From NCBI GenBank assembly GCA_031265595.1, contig JAISCM010000156.1, forward strand, positions 1 through 8,836: a DNA stretch of 8,836 nucleotides. Direction: 5' to 3'. The position numbers were made by a program, and so were the translations under genes. Source of the DNA: Tannerellaceae bacterium. Its GTDB lineage: Bacteria; Bacteroidota; Bacteroidia; Bacteroidales; Tannerellaceae. Within the stretch, counting starts at the first letter, position 1, and each line of letters starts with the position of its first letter. The notes beneath the pieces were generated by a model. It was not told where the DNA came from, ran no database searches, and saw nothing but the letters and a program-made list of their open reading frames with translations. This document shows, one piece after another, positions 1 to 7,246 of the stretch.

Positions 1-1007
1 ATCAGGAAGAAGGAGACGTATAAGAATACTTTGCGGATGCCGGCATTTGTTTGTCCTAATGCTTTGAGGATGCCGATCATGTTTGTGCGTTCCAGGATGA
101 TGATGAGTAGGCCTGATATCATCGTAAAACCGGCGACGGCCAGCATGATGATGATGATGACAACTACGTTTATATCTAATACATCCAGCCAGTTAAATAT
201 CATTGGGTTCAGGTCTTTTACGGAACGGATGAAGTAGGAGTTTCCCTGCCGGTCGGTTTTATCTGCCATCTGGAAGAACAGGTTTTCGGCCGTTTGATCC
301 AGCGTGTCGTAATTGTCTACCAATAGTTCCAGGCCGCTTGCCTGGTCGTTGTCCCATCCGTTTAGCCGGCGAACCTGCTTGATGTCGCATAGTACAAATA
401 GCTCGTCGTAATCGGTAAAGCCGGTTTCGTAAATTCCGGTTATGGTAAACCGGCGCGCTCTTATATCCTCTTGTACGAAATAGGAGAGGAAAGAATCGCC
501 TACCGTCAACTGCAATAAGTTGGCCAGGTAGCGCGAGATGATGACGTCCGTCGTGCTTTTCTCCGGGTCGATGGTGAATACGTTACCCTCTTTCAGGTTG
601 TTGCGGAAGAATGCCCAGTCAAACTGTTCGTCTACGCCTTTCAGGATAATTCCCTGAAAGTCGGTTTCTGTTTTTAATATCCCGGGTTTGGTGGCGTAGG
701 CTTCTACGTGGCGTATGCCCGGATAGGCGGATAGTTCGTCCATCAATGTGTCGCTTATGGCAACGGGTATGGATTCGTAGGACGTATTGCTGTCGAAATT
801 CGTTAGTTGGATGTGCGAACCAAAGCCGATCACCTTGTTTCGCACTTCTTTCTTAAACCCGATAATGATGGCAATCGACAGGATCATAACGGCCAGGCCC
901 AATGCGATCCCTATCATGGCAATGCGTACAGCCGGGGGCGTAACCTGCTGGCCGCCCTCTTTGCTGAAATGGATCCTTTTTGCTATGAAGAGTTCAAAAT
1001 TTCTCAT
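1..1007 (-). CDS. ABC transporter permease, FtsX/LolC/E type (3' end cut off by window edge)
   Basis: Integral membrane permease subunit of an ABC exporter of the MacB/FtsX/LolCE superfamily. Reading left from the ATG at 1007, 335 codons are open and no stop is reached. What is seen: a cytoplasmic start (MRNFELFIAKRI), a first membrane helix at about residues 27-50, an extracytoplasmic domain at about 60-270, a second helix at about 277-302 with an isoleucine run, then the coupling-helix-like stretch ERTNMIGILKALG, and the start of a third helix at the edge. Family members are usually about 400 residues, so roughly 70-80 C-terminal residues, including the last helix, are missing. The architecture (one helix, large periplasmic domain, three helices) suits lipoprotein release (LolC/LolE) or MacB-like export; the substrate cannot be told. 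The start overlaps the aminotransferase stop in TGATG, so translation is probably coupled. No ATPase gene is in view. Confidence 0.9.
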   Translation of the reverse strand, partial: MRNFELFIAKRIHFSKEGGQQVTPPAVRIAMIGIALGLAVMILSIAIIIGFKKEVRNKVIGFGSHIQLTNFDSNTSYESIPVAISDTLMDELSAYPGIRHVEAYATKPGILKTETDFQGIILKGVDEQFDWAFFRNNLKEGNVFTIDPEKSTTDVIISRYLANLLQLTVGDSFLSYFVQEDIRARRFTITGIYETGFTDYDELFVLCDIKQVRRLNGWDNDQASGLELLVDNYDTLDQTAENLFFQMADKTDRQGNSYFIRSVKDLNPMIFNWLDVLDINVVVIIIIMLAVAGFTMISGLLIIILERTNMIGILKALGQTNAGIRKVFLYVSFFL

Positions 1008-2197
1008 CACTGATTATATCTTTCCAATGCTTTTTCTAATACTGTCAATGCCTTGGCCAGGTCTTCCTTGTTTAATACGTAGGCAATGCGTACCTGGTCT
1101 TGCCCGATGTCGGGTGTTGTATAGAAACCCGAAGCCGGCGCCATCATCACGGTTTGTCCTTCATATTCAAATTCGCTCAGGCACCAGGCGCAGAATGTAT
1201 CAGCGTTGTCAACCGGTAGTTTCGCCACCGTATAAAAGGCGCCCATGGGCAGAGGCGAATAACATCCCGGGATGCGGTTCAGGCCTTCAATAAGGAAGTC
1301 CCGGCGCTGGATATATTCGTTATATACCTCATTCATATACGACTCTGGAGTATCGAGAGACGCCTCGGCAATGATCTGCCCGATCAAGGGCGGGCTCAAT
1401 CGGGCCTGGCACCACTTCATTACATTTTCCCTTACCTGCACGTTCTTTGTGATAATAGCTCCTATGCGTATGCCGCACTCGCTGTATCGCTTGGATACGG
1501 AGTCTACCAATACTACATTATTTTCTATTCCTTCCAGATGGAAAGCAGAGATATAGGGGACGGCTGTATAACAAAACTCGCGGTATACCTCGTCTGAGAA
1601 AAGGAACAGATCGTATTTCTTTACGATGTCGCGTATCTGGTTCATCTCTTTTTGTGTGTAGAGGTACCCTGTCGGGTTATTGGGATTGCATATCAGGATA
1701 GCTTTTGTTTTGGGTGTGATCAGCGCCTCGAACTTATCTATGCTTGGGAGGGCGAAGCCATCTTCTATGTGCGAAGGTATCGTCTTAATTACGGCGCCGC
1801 ATGAGATGGCAAAAGCCATGTAATTGGCATAAGCCGGTTCGGGTACAATGATCTCGTCGCCAGGGTCGAGGCAGGCCATAAACGAGAAGAGAACGGCTTC
1901 CGAGCCTCCGGTGGTGATGATAATATCTTCTACATTCACATGGATATTGAATGTAGCATAGTAATGTACTAACTTCTTGCGAAAACTGAGAATGCCTTCA
2001 CTGGGCGAATACTCCAACACGCTACGGTCTATATGCTTTAACGATTCCATCGCGACCTGGGGCGTAGACAGATCGGGCTGCCCGATATTCAGGTGATATA
2101 CTTTGATACCTTTTGCTTTAGCCTTATTGGCGAGCGGAACGAGCTTGCGGATAGGGGAGGCCGGCATGTTAACTCCCCGTTGTGAGATGTTAGGCAT
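1007..2197 (-). CDS. Class I/II pyridoxal-phosphate aminotransferase (aspartate aminotransferase-like)
   Basis: Cytosolic fold-type I PLP enzyme that probably transfers an amino group between an amino acid and a 2-oxo acid; the exact substrate is not readable from sequence. The 396-residue length is normal for the family. Visible residues: GGSEA at 97-101 (cofactor phosphate region), the NPNNPTG motif at 171-177, DEVY at 202-205 (Asp202 would contact the pyridine nitrogen), SVSKRYS with the likely Schiff-base lysine Lys236, and Arg370 in QVRIAYV, which would bind the substrate carboxylate. The start MPNISQRG is preferred over Met11 because it follows a well-spaced promoter and I recall Bacteroidales homologues beginning in a similar way. 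A Bacteroidota-type promoter lies about 50 bases upstream. The stop overlaps the permease start. Automatic pipelines would probably call it AspC-like; I am sure of the family, not of the substrate. Confidence 0.95.
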   Translation of the reverse strand: MPNISQRGVNMPASPIRKLVPLANKAKAKGIKVYHLNIGQPDLSTPQVAMESLKHIDRSVLEYSPSEGILSFRKKLVHYYATFNIHVNVEDIIITTGGSEAVLFSFMACLDPGDEIIVPEPAYANYMAFAISCGAVIKTIPSHIEDGFALPSIDKFEALITPKTKAILICNPNNPTGYLYTQKEMNQIRDIVKKYDLFLFSDEVYREFCYTAVPYISAFHLEGIENNVVLVDSVSKRYSECGIRIGAIITKNVQVRENVMKWCQARLSPPLIGQIIAEASLDTPESYMNEVYNEYIQRRDFLIEGLNRIPGCYSPLPMGAFYTVAKLPVDNADTFCAWCLSEFEYEGQTVMMAPASGFYTTPDIGQDQVRIAYVLNKEDLAKALTVLEKALERYNQ

Positions 2198-2245
2198 TTT
2201 GTTATAATTAGTAGTTAAAAATGAAGACTCAATTAAAAAGCGCTA

Positions 2246-2277
2246 CAAATGTAACGATTTATTAGTGATTAACCAAG
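2246..2277 (-). promoter_or_regulatory. Bacteroidota -33/-7 promoter for the aminotransferase-permease unit
   Basis: On the minus strand TACATTTG (2253-2246) matches the -7 consensus TAnnTTTG exactly, and a TTG (2276-2274) lies 20 bases upstream as the -33 element. The -33 element begins only five bases past the yitT stop codon, so the unit can be started separately from the upstream genes. The predicted transcript would have a leader of roughly 45 bases. The assignment is by consensus only. Confidence 0.65.
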
Positions 2278-2281
2278 CCTG

Positions 2282-3181
2282 TTAAATTCCGGGAGGTGGA
2301 GAATCTTTACTGGCATGCATCGTAGATACGAAAGCGTTCGGATCGATCGCTTTTATCTCATTTTTAAGGCGTGGGAGGTCTTTACGCTCGGCTATGGTAA
2401 AGATGATTTCTTTTTCTTTCCCTTCATACATGCCTTTGCCATGCAGGAAGGTGCCCCTCATGCCCATTTTATCTACAATAAGTTCCTTTATCTCTTGTGT
2501 CTTTTGGGAAACAATAAAGACGGCCCGGTTCGGATTTTCCGTCTGAAACATTTCTACCACCTTCCCATACACAAAAATAGTAAACCAGGAGTACAGCGGC
2601 ACCGCCCAATCCCGGAACACAAGCAGGCCCAGTAATACAATGGCAGAGTCGAGTATAATGATCGTATTGCTTACCTTTATATTGGTATCCTGTGCAATAA
2701 CCCGTGCCAATACGTCCGTTCCCGCACTTGTGCTATGTGCCCTGAATACGCAGGTTACGCCCAGCCCCAGAATAGCCCCGCCATAGAAGCAGGCAATAAA
2801 CCGGTCGTTCTCCACCAAAGGGGTATCGCCCAGCAGAAAGGATAGCGAATCGGTAAAGGCGGAGATCAATAAGAATGTTACGATAGTCTTCGGCCCGGAA
2901 GACAGCCCCAGCTTCTTCATGGCCAATATCAACAGAGGTATATTAAAGCACAAGGCCGTAACCCCCATAGGCAAGCCATCCGGGAAAAAGGAAAACACCC
3001 CCTTCGTTACATAATGAATAACAATAGAGATACCATACACCCCTCCGGGAACAATCTTATACGGAGCAAGAAATACCACATAACTTAACGCCTGCAAAAA
3101 GGAACCGATAATAATCAATGAATAATCGCCGGTAGTTTGTCTCAGCGTAGCTTTGGCGGATAATAACTGTTTTTGTGCCAT
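2282..3181 (-). CDS. YitT family membrane protein (DUF161 + DUF2179)
   Basis: Inner-membrane protein of the YitT family, whose biochemical role is not established. The 299-residue length is typical. Seen: six or so hydrophobic segments (about residues 20-42, 45-62, 70-90, 99-118, 128-147 and 172-210, the last long enough for two), a polar STSAGTDVLARVI stretch at 150-162 that resembles the conserved STGGTD region of the family, and a soluble C-terminal DUF2179 domain at about 219-290 with RGTFLHGKGMYEGKEKE at 242-258. The start at 3181 gives a short polar N-terminus followed directly by helix 1. It follows the 59-residue gene by 21 bases on the same strand and probably shares its transcript. 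No obvious hairpin-T-run terminator follows; instead the next promoter begins within a few bases of its stop. Confidence 0.92.
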   Translation of the reverse strand: MAQKQLLSAKATLRQTTGDYSLIIIGSFLQALSYVVFLAPYKIVPGGVYGISIVIHYVTKGVFSFFPDGLPMGVTALCFNIPLLILAMKKLGLSSGPKTIVTFLLISAFTDSLSFLLGDTPLVENDRFIACFYGGAILGLGVTCVFRAHSTSAGTDVLARVIAQDTNIKVSNTIIILDSAIVLLGLLVFRDWAVPLYSWFTIFVYGKVVEMFQTENPNRAVFIVSQKTQEIKELIVDKMGMRGTFLHGKGMYEGKEKEIIFTIAERKDLPRLKNEIKAIDPNAFVSTMHASKDSPPPGI

Positions 3182-3202
3182 GATTTAATTTTTCCAAAAA
3201 GC

Positions 3203-3382
3203 TCATTCCTCGCTTTGCCGGTTGCGTTTTCTAAAGTCATCCATTATCTTCCGGTAGACTTCTTTGCTTTCCGGCGAAAGGGGGTGCGTCCCTCGCTTCT
3301 TTTCGTTTTCTTTTGCTTCTTTCAGAAACCGGCGGGCTACTTCGCCTTCCAGTACCGGTATGCTTCTGATGGGTGTTGCCAT
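3203..3382 (-). CDS. Small charged protein of unknown function, 59 residues
   Basis: I do not recognise a characterised function. The product begins MATPIRSIPVLEGEVARRFL and then becomes strongly charged and probably helical, rich in Lys, Arg and Glu, with no membrane segment or signal peptide. The pattern 'MAT-IR-IPVL-G--A--F' recalls small Bacteroidales proteins that sit beside toxin-like genes, but no toxin is adjacent here, so an antitoxin role is only a guess from memory. The reading frame is open further upstream to 3526, but the start at 3382 is preferred: a -7 box TAACTTTG lies at 3425-3418, inside the longer frame, and the extra N-terminal residues look like translated intergenic DNA. 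It lies 21 bases upstream of the YitT gene and probably is the first gene of that transcript. Confidence 0.7.
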   Translation of the reverse strand: MATPIRSIPVLEGEVARRFLKEAKENEKKRGTHPLSPESKEVYRKIMDDFRKRNRQSEE

Positions 3383-3417
3383 AATCGTCAAATTTTTTAA
3401 ACTAAAATTACATGGCG

Positions 3418-3448
3418 CAAAGTTATCATTTTTTAAGGTATTACGAAA
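3418..3448 (-). promoter_or_regulatory. Predicted promoter for the 59-residue gene and yitT
   Basis: Minus-strand TAACTTTG at 3425-3418 matches TAnnTTTG, with a partial -33 element TTTC at 3448-3445 at a spacing of 19-20 bases. The predicted leader is about 30 bases and ends at the ATG at 3382. It lies back to back with the rightward promoter of the NlpC/P60 gene, making 3383-3537 a divergent control region. Confidence 0.55.
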
Positions 3449-3508
3449 GGGATAAATTATTTCTTTCATATTTTCAATGTTCAGGGGCTGAAAGTTATAT
3501 ATTTTTTT

Positions 3509-3516
3509 TATGTTTG
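3509..3516 (+). promoter_or_regulatory. -7 box for the NlpC/P60 lipoprotein gene
   Basis: TATGTTTG is an exact match to TAnnTTTG. I see no good -33 TTTG about 20 bases upstream, so it may be weak or need an activator. A transcript starting a few bases downstream (about 3520-3524) would leave almost no leader before the ATG at 3526 but about 15 bases before the ATG at 3538, which is the main reason for choosing the later start. Confidence 0.45.
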
Positions 3517-3537
3517 CATGAAACAATGAACGAATGG

Positions 3538-4062
3538 ATGAGACATAAGCAGGTTTTCGTTTTTTTATCTTTTATCGTCGTATTGCTGGGCACTTCCTGT
3601 GGGACGGTCAGGCGTGCTCCGGCTGGGGCGAATACGCCGAGGGAGCTATCCCGCAAGTTTGGTTTGCCGGTTACTAAGAGAGATAATTTACATTTATATA
3701 GCGAGGCTTCCGGATGGCTGGGCGTAAAGCATCTGTATGGGGGGAATACCCGGAGAGGCGTTGACTGTTCGGGCCTGGTGGTGCAAATTTATACGAACGT
3801 TTATAGGAAGAAATTAAGACGTTCTTCGGCTGATATGCTGAAGTATAACTGCAAGAAGGTAAGCAGGGGGAGATTACGGGAGGGCGACCTGGTGTTTTTC
3901 AGGACAGGCAGTAGCGGTAAGAAAACGATCCCGAATCATGTGGGGATTTATCTTAAAAATCAACATTTCATACATGCAAGCACTTCCCGGGGGGTTATTG
4001 TGAGCGATCTGAGCGACCCTTATTATTTACGGAATTGGATAACCGGCGGCAGGGTGAAATGA
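3538..4062 (+). CDS. NlpC/P60 family lipoprotein (cell-wall cysteine peptidase)
   Basis: Secreted, lipid-anchored peptidase that probably cuts stem peptides of peptidoglycan (D-Glu to diamino-acid bond, as in the Spr/MepS group). From the start at 3538 it has 174 residues: positive MRHK, a hydrophobic core at 6-17, and a lipobox ending in Cys21 (GTSC; Gly at -3 is slightly off consensus). The NlpC/P60 domain covers about residues 55-170: YGGNTRRGVDCSGLV with catalytic Cys77, and NHVGIYL with catalytic His134, then FIHAS with His146 as the likely third polar residue. All expected catalytic positions are present, so it should be active. An in-frame ATG at 3526 would add four residues (MNEW); the open frame back to 3412 would bury the signal peptide and is unlikely. 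It is a single-gene unit between a divergent promoter region and serS. Confidence 0.92.
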   Translation: MRHKQVFVFLSFIVVLLGTSCGTVRRAPAGANTPRELSRKFGLPVTKRDNLHLYSEASGWLGVKHLYGGNTRRGVDCSGLVVQIYTNVYRKKLRRSSADMLKYNCKKVSRGRLREGDLVFFRTGSSGKKTIPNHVGIYLKNQHFIHASTSRGVIVSDLSDPYYLRNWITGGRVK

Positions 4063-4066
4063 AAGG

Positions 4067-4078
4067 TGAAACGTCTCC
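4067..4078 (+). repeat. TGAAACGTCTCC motif behind the NlpC/P60 gene (copy 1)
   Basis: TGAAACGTCTCC begins four bases after the NlpC stop codon and is preceded by TGAAAGG. The same 12 bases occur at 7247-7258, also behind a gene and also with TGAAAG shortly upstream. Two copies suggest a dispersed intergenic repeat but do not prove one. Confidence 0.35.
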
Positions 4079-4103
4079 CGGAAAAATACTTTTGATTAAC
4101 AGG

Positions 4104-4134
4104 TGTGTTATTTTCTTAATATTGCTTACCTTTG
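4104..4134 (+). promoter_or_regulatory. Predicted serS promoter
   Basis: TACCTTTG at 4127-4134 matches TAnnTTTG, with TGTG at 4104-4107 as an imperfect -33 element 19 bases upstream. The resulting leader of about 20 bases ends at the ATG at 4160. The promoter lies inside the longer open frame that starts at 4103, which argues against that longer start. Confidence 0.6.
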
Positions 4135-4159
4135 CTTCCTCAAATTAAACATAGACGAT

Positions 4160-5431
4160 ATGTTGACGCTTAAAGTGATCACTGAAAATAAAGATGAGAT
4201 AGTCCGTAAGTTGGCTAAGAAACAGTTTGATGCGAAAGAAATAATCGACCGGATCATAGCATTGGACCGGACGCGCCGGGAGACCCAGCAACTACTGGAT
4301 GCCAATCTGGCTGAGGTAAACAGCCTGTCGAAAACGATTGGCGGCCTGATGAAAGAAGGCCGGAAAGCCGAAGCCGAAGCGGCCCGCCTGCATGTGGCGG
4401 AGATGAAGGAAGGTAATAAAATACTGGATGAAACAAAAAATTCGGCGGAGCAACAACTGCATGAACTCCTGGTGTTGATACCCAATCTGCCGCACGAATC
4501 GGTTCCCGAAGGCAAAGGGGCGGAAGAAAATGAAGTGGTGAAGCAAGGCGGCGTTGTCCCCAAACTTGAAGAAGGCGCCCTGCCTCATTGGGATTTGGCA
4601 AAGAAATACGATTTGATAGACTTTGAGCTTGGCGTGAAGATAACAGGCGCCGGTTTTCCTGTATATAAAGGATATGGCTGCCGTTTGCAACGGGCGTTGA
4701 TTAACTTCTTCCTTGACAATGCGCGCGAAGCCGGGTATCTGGAAGTCCAGCCTCCCTATCTGGTGAATGCCTGTTCCGGGTATGGAACCGGGAATTTGCC
4801 CGACAAAGAAGGGCAGATGTACCACGCTACGCTGGATGATCTGTACCTTATCCCCACGGCAGAAGTGCCGGTAACCAATATCTATCGCGATGTAATATTG
4901 AACGAAAGCGATCTGCCGGTTATGAACACGGCCTATTCCGCCTGTTTTCGCCGCGAAGCCGGTTCGTATGGTAAGGATGTACGCGGGCTGAACCGCCTGC
5001 ATCAGTTTGATAAAGTAGAGATCGTCCGTATCGATACCCCCGCCCATTCGTATCAGTCTTTACAGGAGATGGTGGATTATGTGCAATCGTTGGTAAGCAA
5101 GCTGGAGTTGCCCTGGCGTATTCTTCGCTTATGTGGCGGGGATATGAGCTTTACTTCGGCGCTTACGTTCGACTTCGAGGTATATTCTGCTGCCCAGAAA
5201 CGGTGGCTGGAAGTCAGCTCGGTTTCAAATTTTGAAGCCTATCAGGCCAACCGCTTGAAATGCCGTTATCGGGATGACAACAAGAAGATACAGTTGTGTC
5301 ATACGCTAAACGGCAGCGCCTTGGCCCTGCCCCGTATCGTAGCGGCGCTTTTAGAAAATAATCAGACTCCGGATGGGATCCGAATGCCGCAGGCATTGAT
5401 TCCGTATACCGGTTTTAATATGATAAAATAA
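4160..5431 (+). CDS. serS: Seryl-tRNA synthetase
   Basis: Class IIa aminoacyl-tRNA synthetase that charges tRNA-Ser (and tRNA-Sec where present) with serine in the cytoplasm. From the start at 4160 (MLTLKVITENKDEIV) it has 423 residues, normal for bacterial SerRS. The N-terminal antiparallel coiled-coil arm that contacts the tRNA extra arm covers about residues 25-105. The catalytic domain follows: motif 1 around NFFLDNAREAGYLEVQPPYL, the serine-binding TAE at 233-235, motif 2 CFRREAG at 262-268, and motif 3 NGSALALPR ending at Arg392. All signature residues are present. The open frame extends 19 codons further upstream, but that part overlaps the promoter and does not resemble a SerRS N-terminus. 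The gene has its own promoter and ends at an intrinsic terminator, so it appears monocistronic. Confidence 0.98.
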   Translation: MLTLKVITENKDEIVRKLAKKQFDAKEIIDRIIALDRTRRETQQLLDANLAEVNSLSKTIGGLMKEGRKAEAEAARLHVAEMKEGNKILDETKNSAEQQLHELLVLIPNLPHESVPEGKGAEENEVVKQGGVVPKLEEGALPHWDLAKKYDLIDFELGVKITGAGFPVYKGYGCRLQRALINFFLDNAREAGYLEVQPPYLVNACSGYGTGNLPDKEGQMYHATLDDLYLIPTAEVPVTNIYRDVILNESDLPVMNTAYSACFRREAGSYGKDVRGLNRLHQFDKVEIVRIDTPAHSYQSLQEMVDYVQSLVSKLELPWRILRLCGGDMSFTSALTFDFEVYSAAQKRWLEVSSVSNFEAYQANRLKCRYRDDNKKIQLCHTLNGSALALPRIVAALLENNQTPDGIRMPQALIPYTGFNMIK

Positions 5432-5451
5432 TGAGGATAATAAACAATTGT

Positions 5452-5479
5452 ATTGCTGCGTTTGCAGCAATTTTTCTTT
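5452..5479 (+). terminator. Intrinsic terminator of serS
   Basis: Perfect 8-bp stem ATTGCTGC / GCAGCAAT (5452-5459 with 5464-5471), four-base loop GTTT, then a T-rich run TTTTCTTT. It starts 20 bases after the serS stop and is well placed to separate serS from the phosphate genes. Confidence 0.8.
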
Positions 5480-5507
5480 CTCAGGCAACCCCTAAACAGC
5501 TACTTAT

Positions 5508-6152
5508 ATGAACAGTTTATTCGACAAATTAAAGCCAAAGGAAAACAAGTTTTTTTTGCTGCTGCACGAAATGGGCAAAATCATAATTAAGGCATCCGAC
5601 TTAATTATTGAATGTGTACAGGTGACTACCCACGATGAAGCCGTGCGTTATAATGTACTGATCAAAGAATTGGAACACAATGCCGATAGCGTGCAAAACC
5701 AAATCTTTGAAGAATTGAATAATACGTTTATCACCCCTTTCGACCGCGAGGATATCAACAACCTCTCATCGAAGATGGACGACATCATGGACCTGATAAA
5801 TAGCTGTTCGAAGCGTATCGTATTATATAATCCGAAACGAATCCCCGCGAATGCTACGGAATTAGCCGTCTTGCTGCGCGAGTCGGTAGGCTATCTCGTG
5901 CTGGCTGTAGAAGAACTGGATTCTTTTAAGAAAAGACCGGATAAGATAAAGGAATACTGCGCCCTATTGAACCAGGCGGAAAAGAAGGCTGATGATGTAT
6001 ATGAACACTTCCTTATTGATCTGTTTGCGAATGAAAAAGACGCCATCGAGGTGATCAAGCTGAAAGATATACTTCACGAACTTGAACGGGCTACCGATGC
6101 CTCCGAATCTGTTGGCAAGATTATTAAGACGGTTATTATTAAGTACTCCTGA
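5508..6152 (+). CDS. DUF47 family Pit accessory protein (PhoU-like)
   Basis: Cytoplasmic, almost entirely helical protein of the DUF47/PhoU-like group. In many bacteria these genes sit directly before a Pit phosphate transporter and are thought to modulate it, probably binding metal through conserved acidic residues. The 214-residue length is typical. The two-fold repeat is visible: ELEHNAD at 54-60 with FITPFDREDI at 74-83 and MDDIMD at 90-95, then NQAEKKADD at 155-163 with LHELERATDASE at 189-200. No signal peptide or membrane helix. It lies 11 bases before pit on the same strand, so the two are almost surely co-transcribed. I found no confident TAnnTTTG promoter between the serS terminator and the start at 5508, so either the promoter departs from consensus or there is read-through. 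Confidence 0.93.
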   Translation: MNSLFDKLKPKENKFFLLLHEMGKIIIKASDLIIECVQVTTHDEAVRYNVLIKELEHNADSVQNQIFEELNNTFITPFDREDINNLSSKMDDIMDLINSCSKRIVLYNPKRIPANATELAVLLRESVGYLVLAVEELDSFKKRPDKIKEYCALLNQAEKKADDVYEHFLIDLFANEKDAIEVIKLKDILHELERATDASESVGKIIKTVIIKYS

Positions 6153-6163
6153 ACTGAAATAAC

Positions 6164-7183
6164 ATGGTTTTATTAATAATTGTGATTGTTTTAGCCTTAT
6201 TATTCGATTATATTAATGGCTTTCACGACGCCGCCAACTCTATCGCAACGATTGTCTCTACAAAGGTGCTTACCCCTTTCCATGCTGTGCTATGGGCTGC
6301 CTTTTTTAATTTTGTGGCGTTCTTTATTGCTAAGTTCATTATTGGCGAATTTGGTATTGCCAATACGGTAGCCAAAACGGTCTTGCCGCAATTTATCACG
6401 TTGCCGGTTATTTTCTCGGGTTTGATTGCCGCTATTACCTGGAATTTGCTCACCTGGTGGCTGGGGATACCCTCTTCGTCGTCTCACACCCTGATCGGCG
6501 GATTTGCCGGAGCCGCCATTGCAAGCGCCGGATTTGGTTCTATCCAGGGGTGGGTGATCCTTAAGATTGCTGCATTTATCTTTCTGGCGCCGTTGATCGG
6601 TATGTTTATCGCCGTGATACTGACGTATATCACCTTGTATTTCTGGAGAAATTCCAAACCTCATAAAGCCGAAACATGGTTCAGGCGTCTGCAATTAGTT
6701 TCTTCCGCACTTTTCAGCGTAGGGCATGGGCTCAATGATTCGCAAAAGGTGATGGGTATTATTGCCGCCGCCCTTTTTGCCGTTGGCAAGATAGCGGATA
6801 TTGGCGACATTCCCGTTTGGGTGCCTTTGGCCTGTTTTAGCATGATTGCCCTCGGGACGATGTCGGGCGGCTGGCGGATCGTAAAGACCGTAGGAACAAG
6901 AATAACGAAAGTAACCGCGCTGGAAGGCGTAGTAGCCGAAACGTCGGGCGCCATCACCCTCTTTATCACCGAAATACTGAAGATACCGGTAAGCACAACG
7001 CACACAATAACCGGGGCAATCATTGGAGTGGGCGCCGTTAAACGCCTCTCGGCCGTTCGTTGGGGGGTGACAAAAGACCTGTTGATCGCCTGGACGCTTA
7101 CCATCCCCGTAAGCGCCATCATGGCAATGCTCATCTATTTCTTGTTTTCCCTCGTTGCTTTATCCCTGCCCTTTCCTGGATAG
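6164..7183 (+). CDS. pit: Low-affinity inorganic phosphate transporter (Pit family)
   Basis: Inner-membrane carrier that takes up phosphate, as a metal-phosphate complex, using the proton gradient in characterised Pit proteins. The 339 residues make it shorter than E. coli PitA but usual for the compact Pit form. The family's internal duplication is clear: NGFHDAANSIATIVST at 18-33 and its counterpart GHGLNDSQKVMGII at 187-200 (Asp22/Asn25 and Asn191/Asp192), and the paired GIPSSSSHTLIGG (101-113) and PVSTTHTITGAIIG (275-288). About ten hydrophobic segments can be drawn, with a short charged loop near 161-175. It is preceded by the DUF47 accessory gene, the standard arrangement. No strong terminator is directly after the stop; the nearest candidates are a hairpin at 7261-7285 and the repeat array ending at 7534. 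Confidence 0.96.
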   Translation: MVLLIIVIVLALLFDYINGFHDAANSIATIVSTKVLTPFHAVLWAAFFNFVAFFIAKFIIGEFGIANTVAKTVLPQFITLPVIFSGLIAAITWNLLTWWLGIPSSSSHTLIGGFAGAAIASAGFGSIQGWVILKIAAFIFLAPLIGMFIAVILTYITLYFWRNSKPHKAETWFRRLQLVSSALFSVGHGLNDSQKVMGIIAAALFAVGKIADIGDIPVWVPLACFSMIALGTMSGGWRIVKTVGTRITKVTALEGVVAETSGAITLFITEILKIPVSTTHTITGAIIGVGAVKRLSAVRWGVTKDLLIAWTLTIPVSAIMAMLIYFLFSLVALSLPFPG

Positions 7184-7246
7184 GGACATTAGAGACAATA
7201 GGGGCATTAGAGACGAGAGAGGAGAGGAAGTAGGCTGAAAGCAGGC

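Noticed and set aside
142..160. ATG/TGA triplet run as a microsatellite
   Set aside because: On the minus strand it encodes an isoleucine run in a membrane helix of the permease, which explains it.
787..1293. 168-codon plus-strand open frame opposite the permease and aminotransferase
   Set aside because: It covers two well-supported genes on the other strand and shows no family features.
3383..3526. Longer N-terminus for the 59-residue protein
   Set aside because: The extension spans the predicted promoter at 3418-3448 and reads like translated AT-rich intergenic DNA.
3412..3537. Longer N-terminus for the NlpC/P60 protein
   Set aside because: It would place the lipoprotein signal internally and contains both divergent -7 boxes.
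4063..4103. Intrinsic terminator after the NlpC/P60 gene
   Set aside because: Only short, poorly matched arms could be found and there is no T-run after a stem.
4103..4159. Longer N-terminus for seryl-tRNA synthetase
   Set aside because: It contains the -7 box TACCTTTG, and the SerRS family begins at MLTLK-like sequences.
4292..5047. 251-codon minus-strand open frame inside serS
   Set aside because: Antisense shadow of a strongly conserved gene with no recognisable domain; the same holds for the other long opposite-strand frames in serS and pit.
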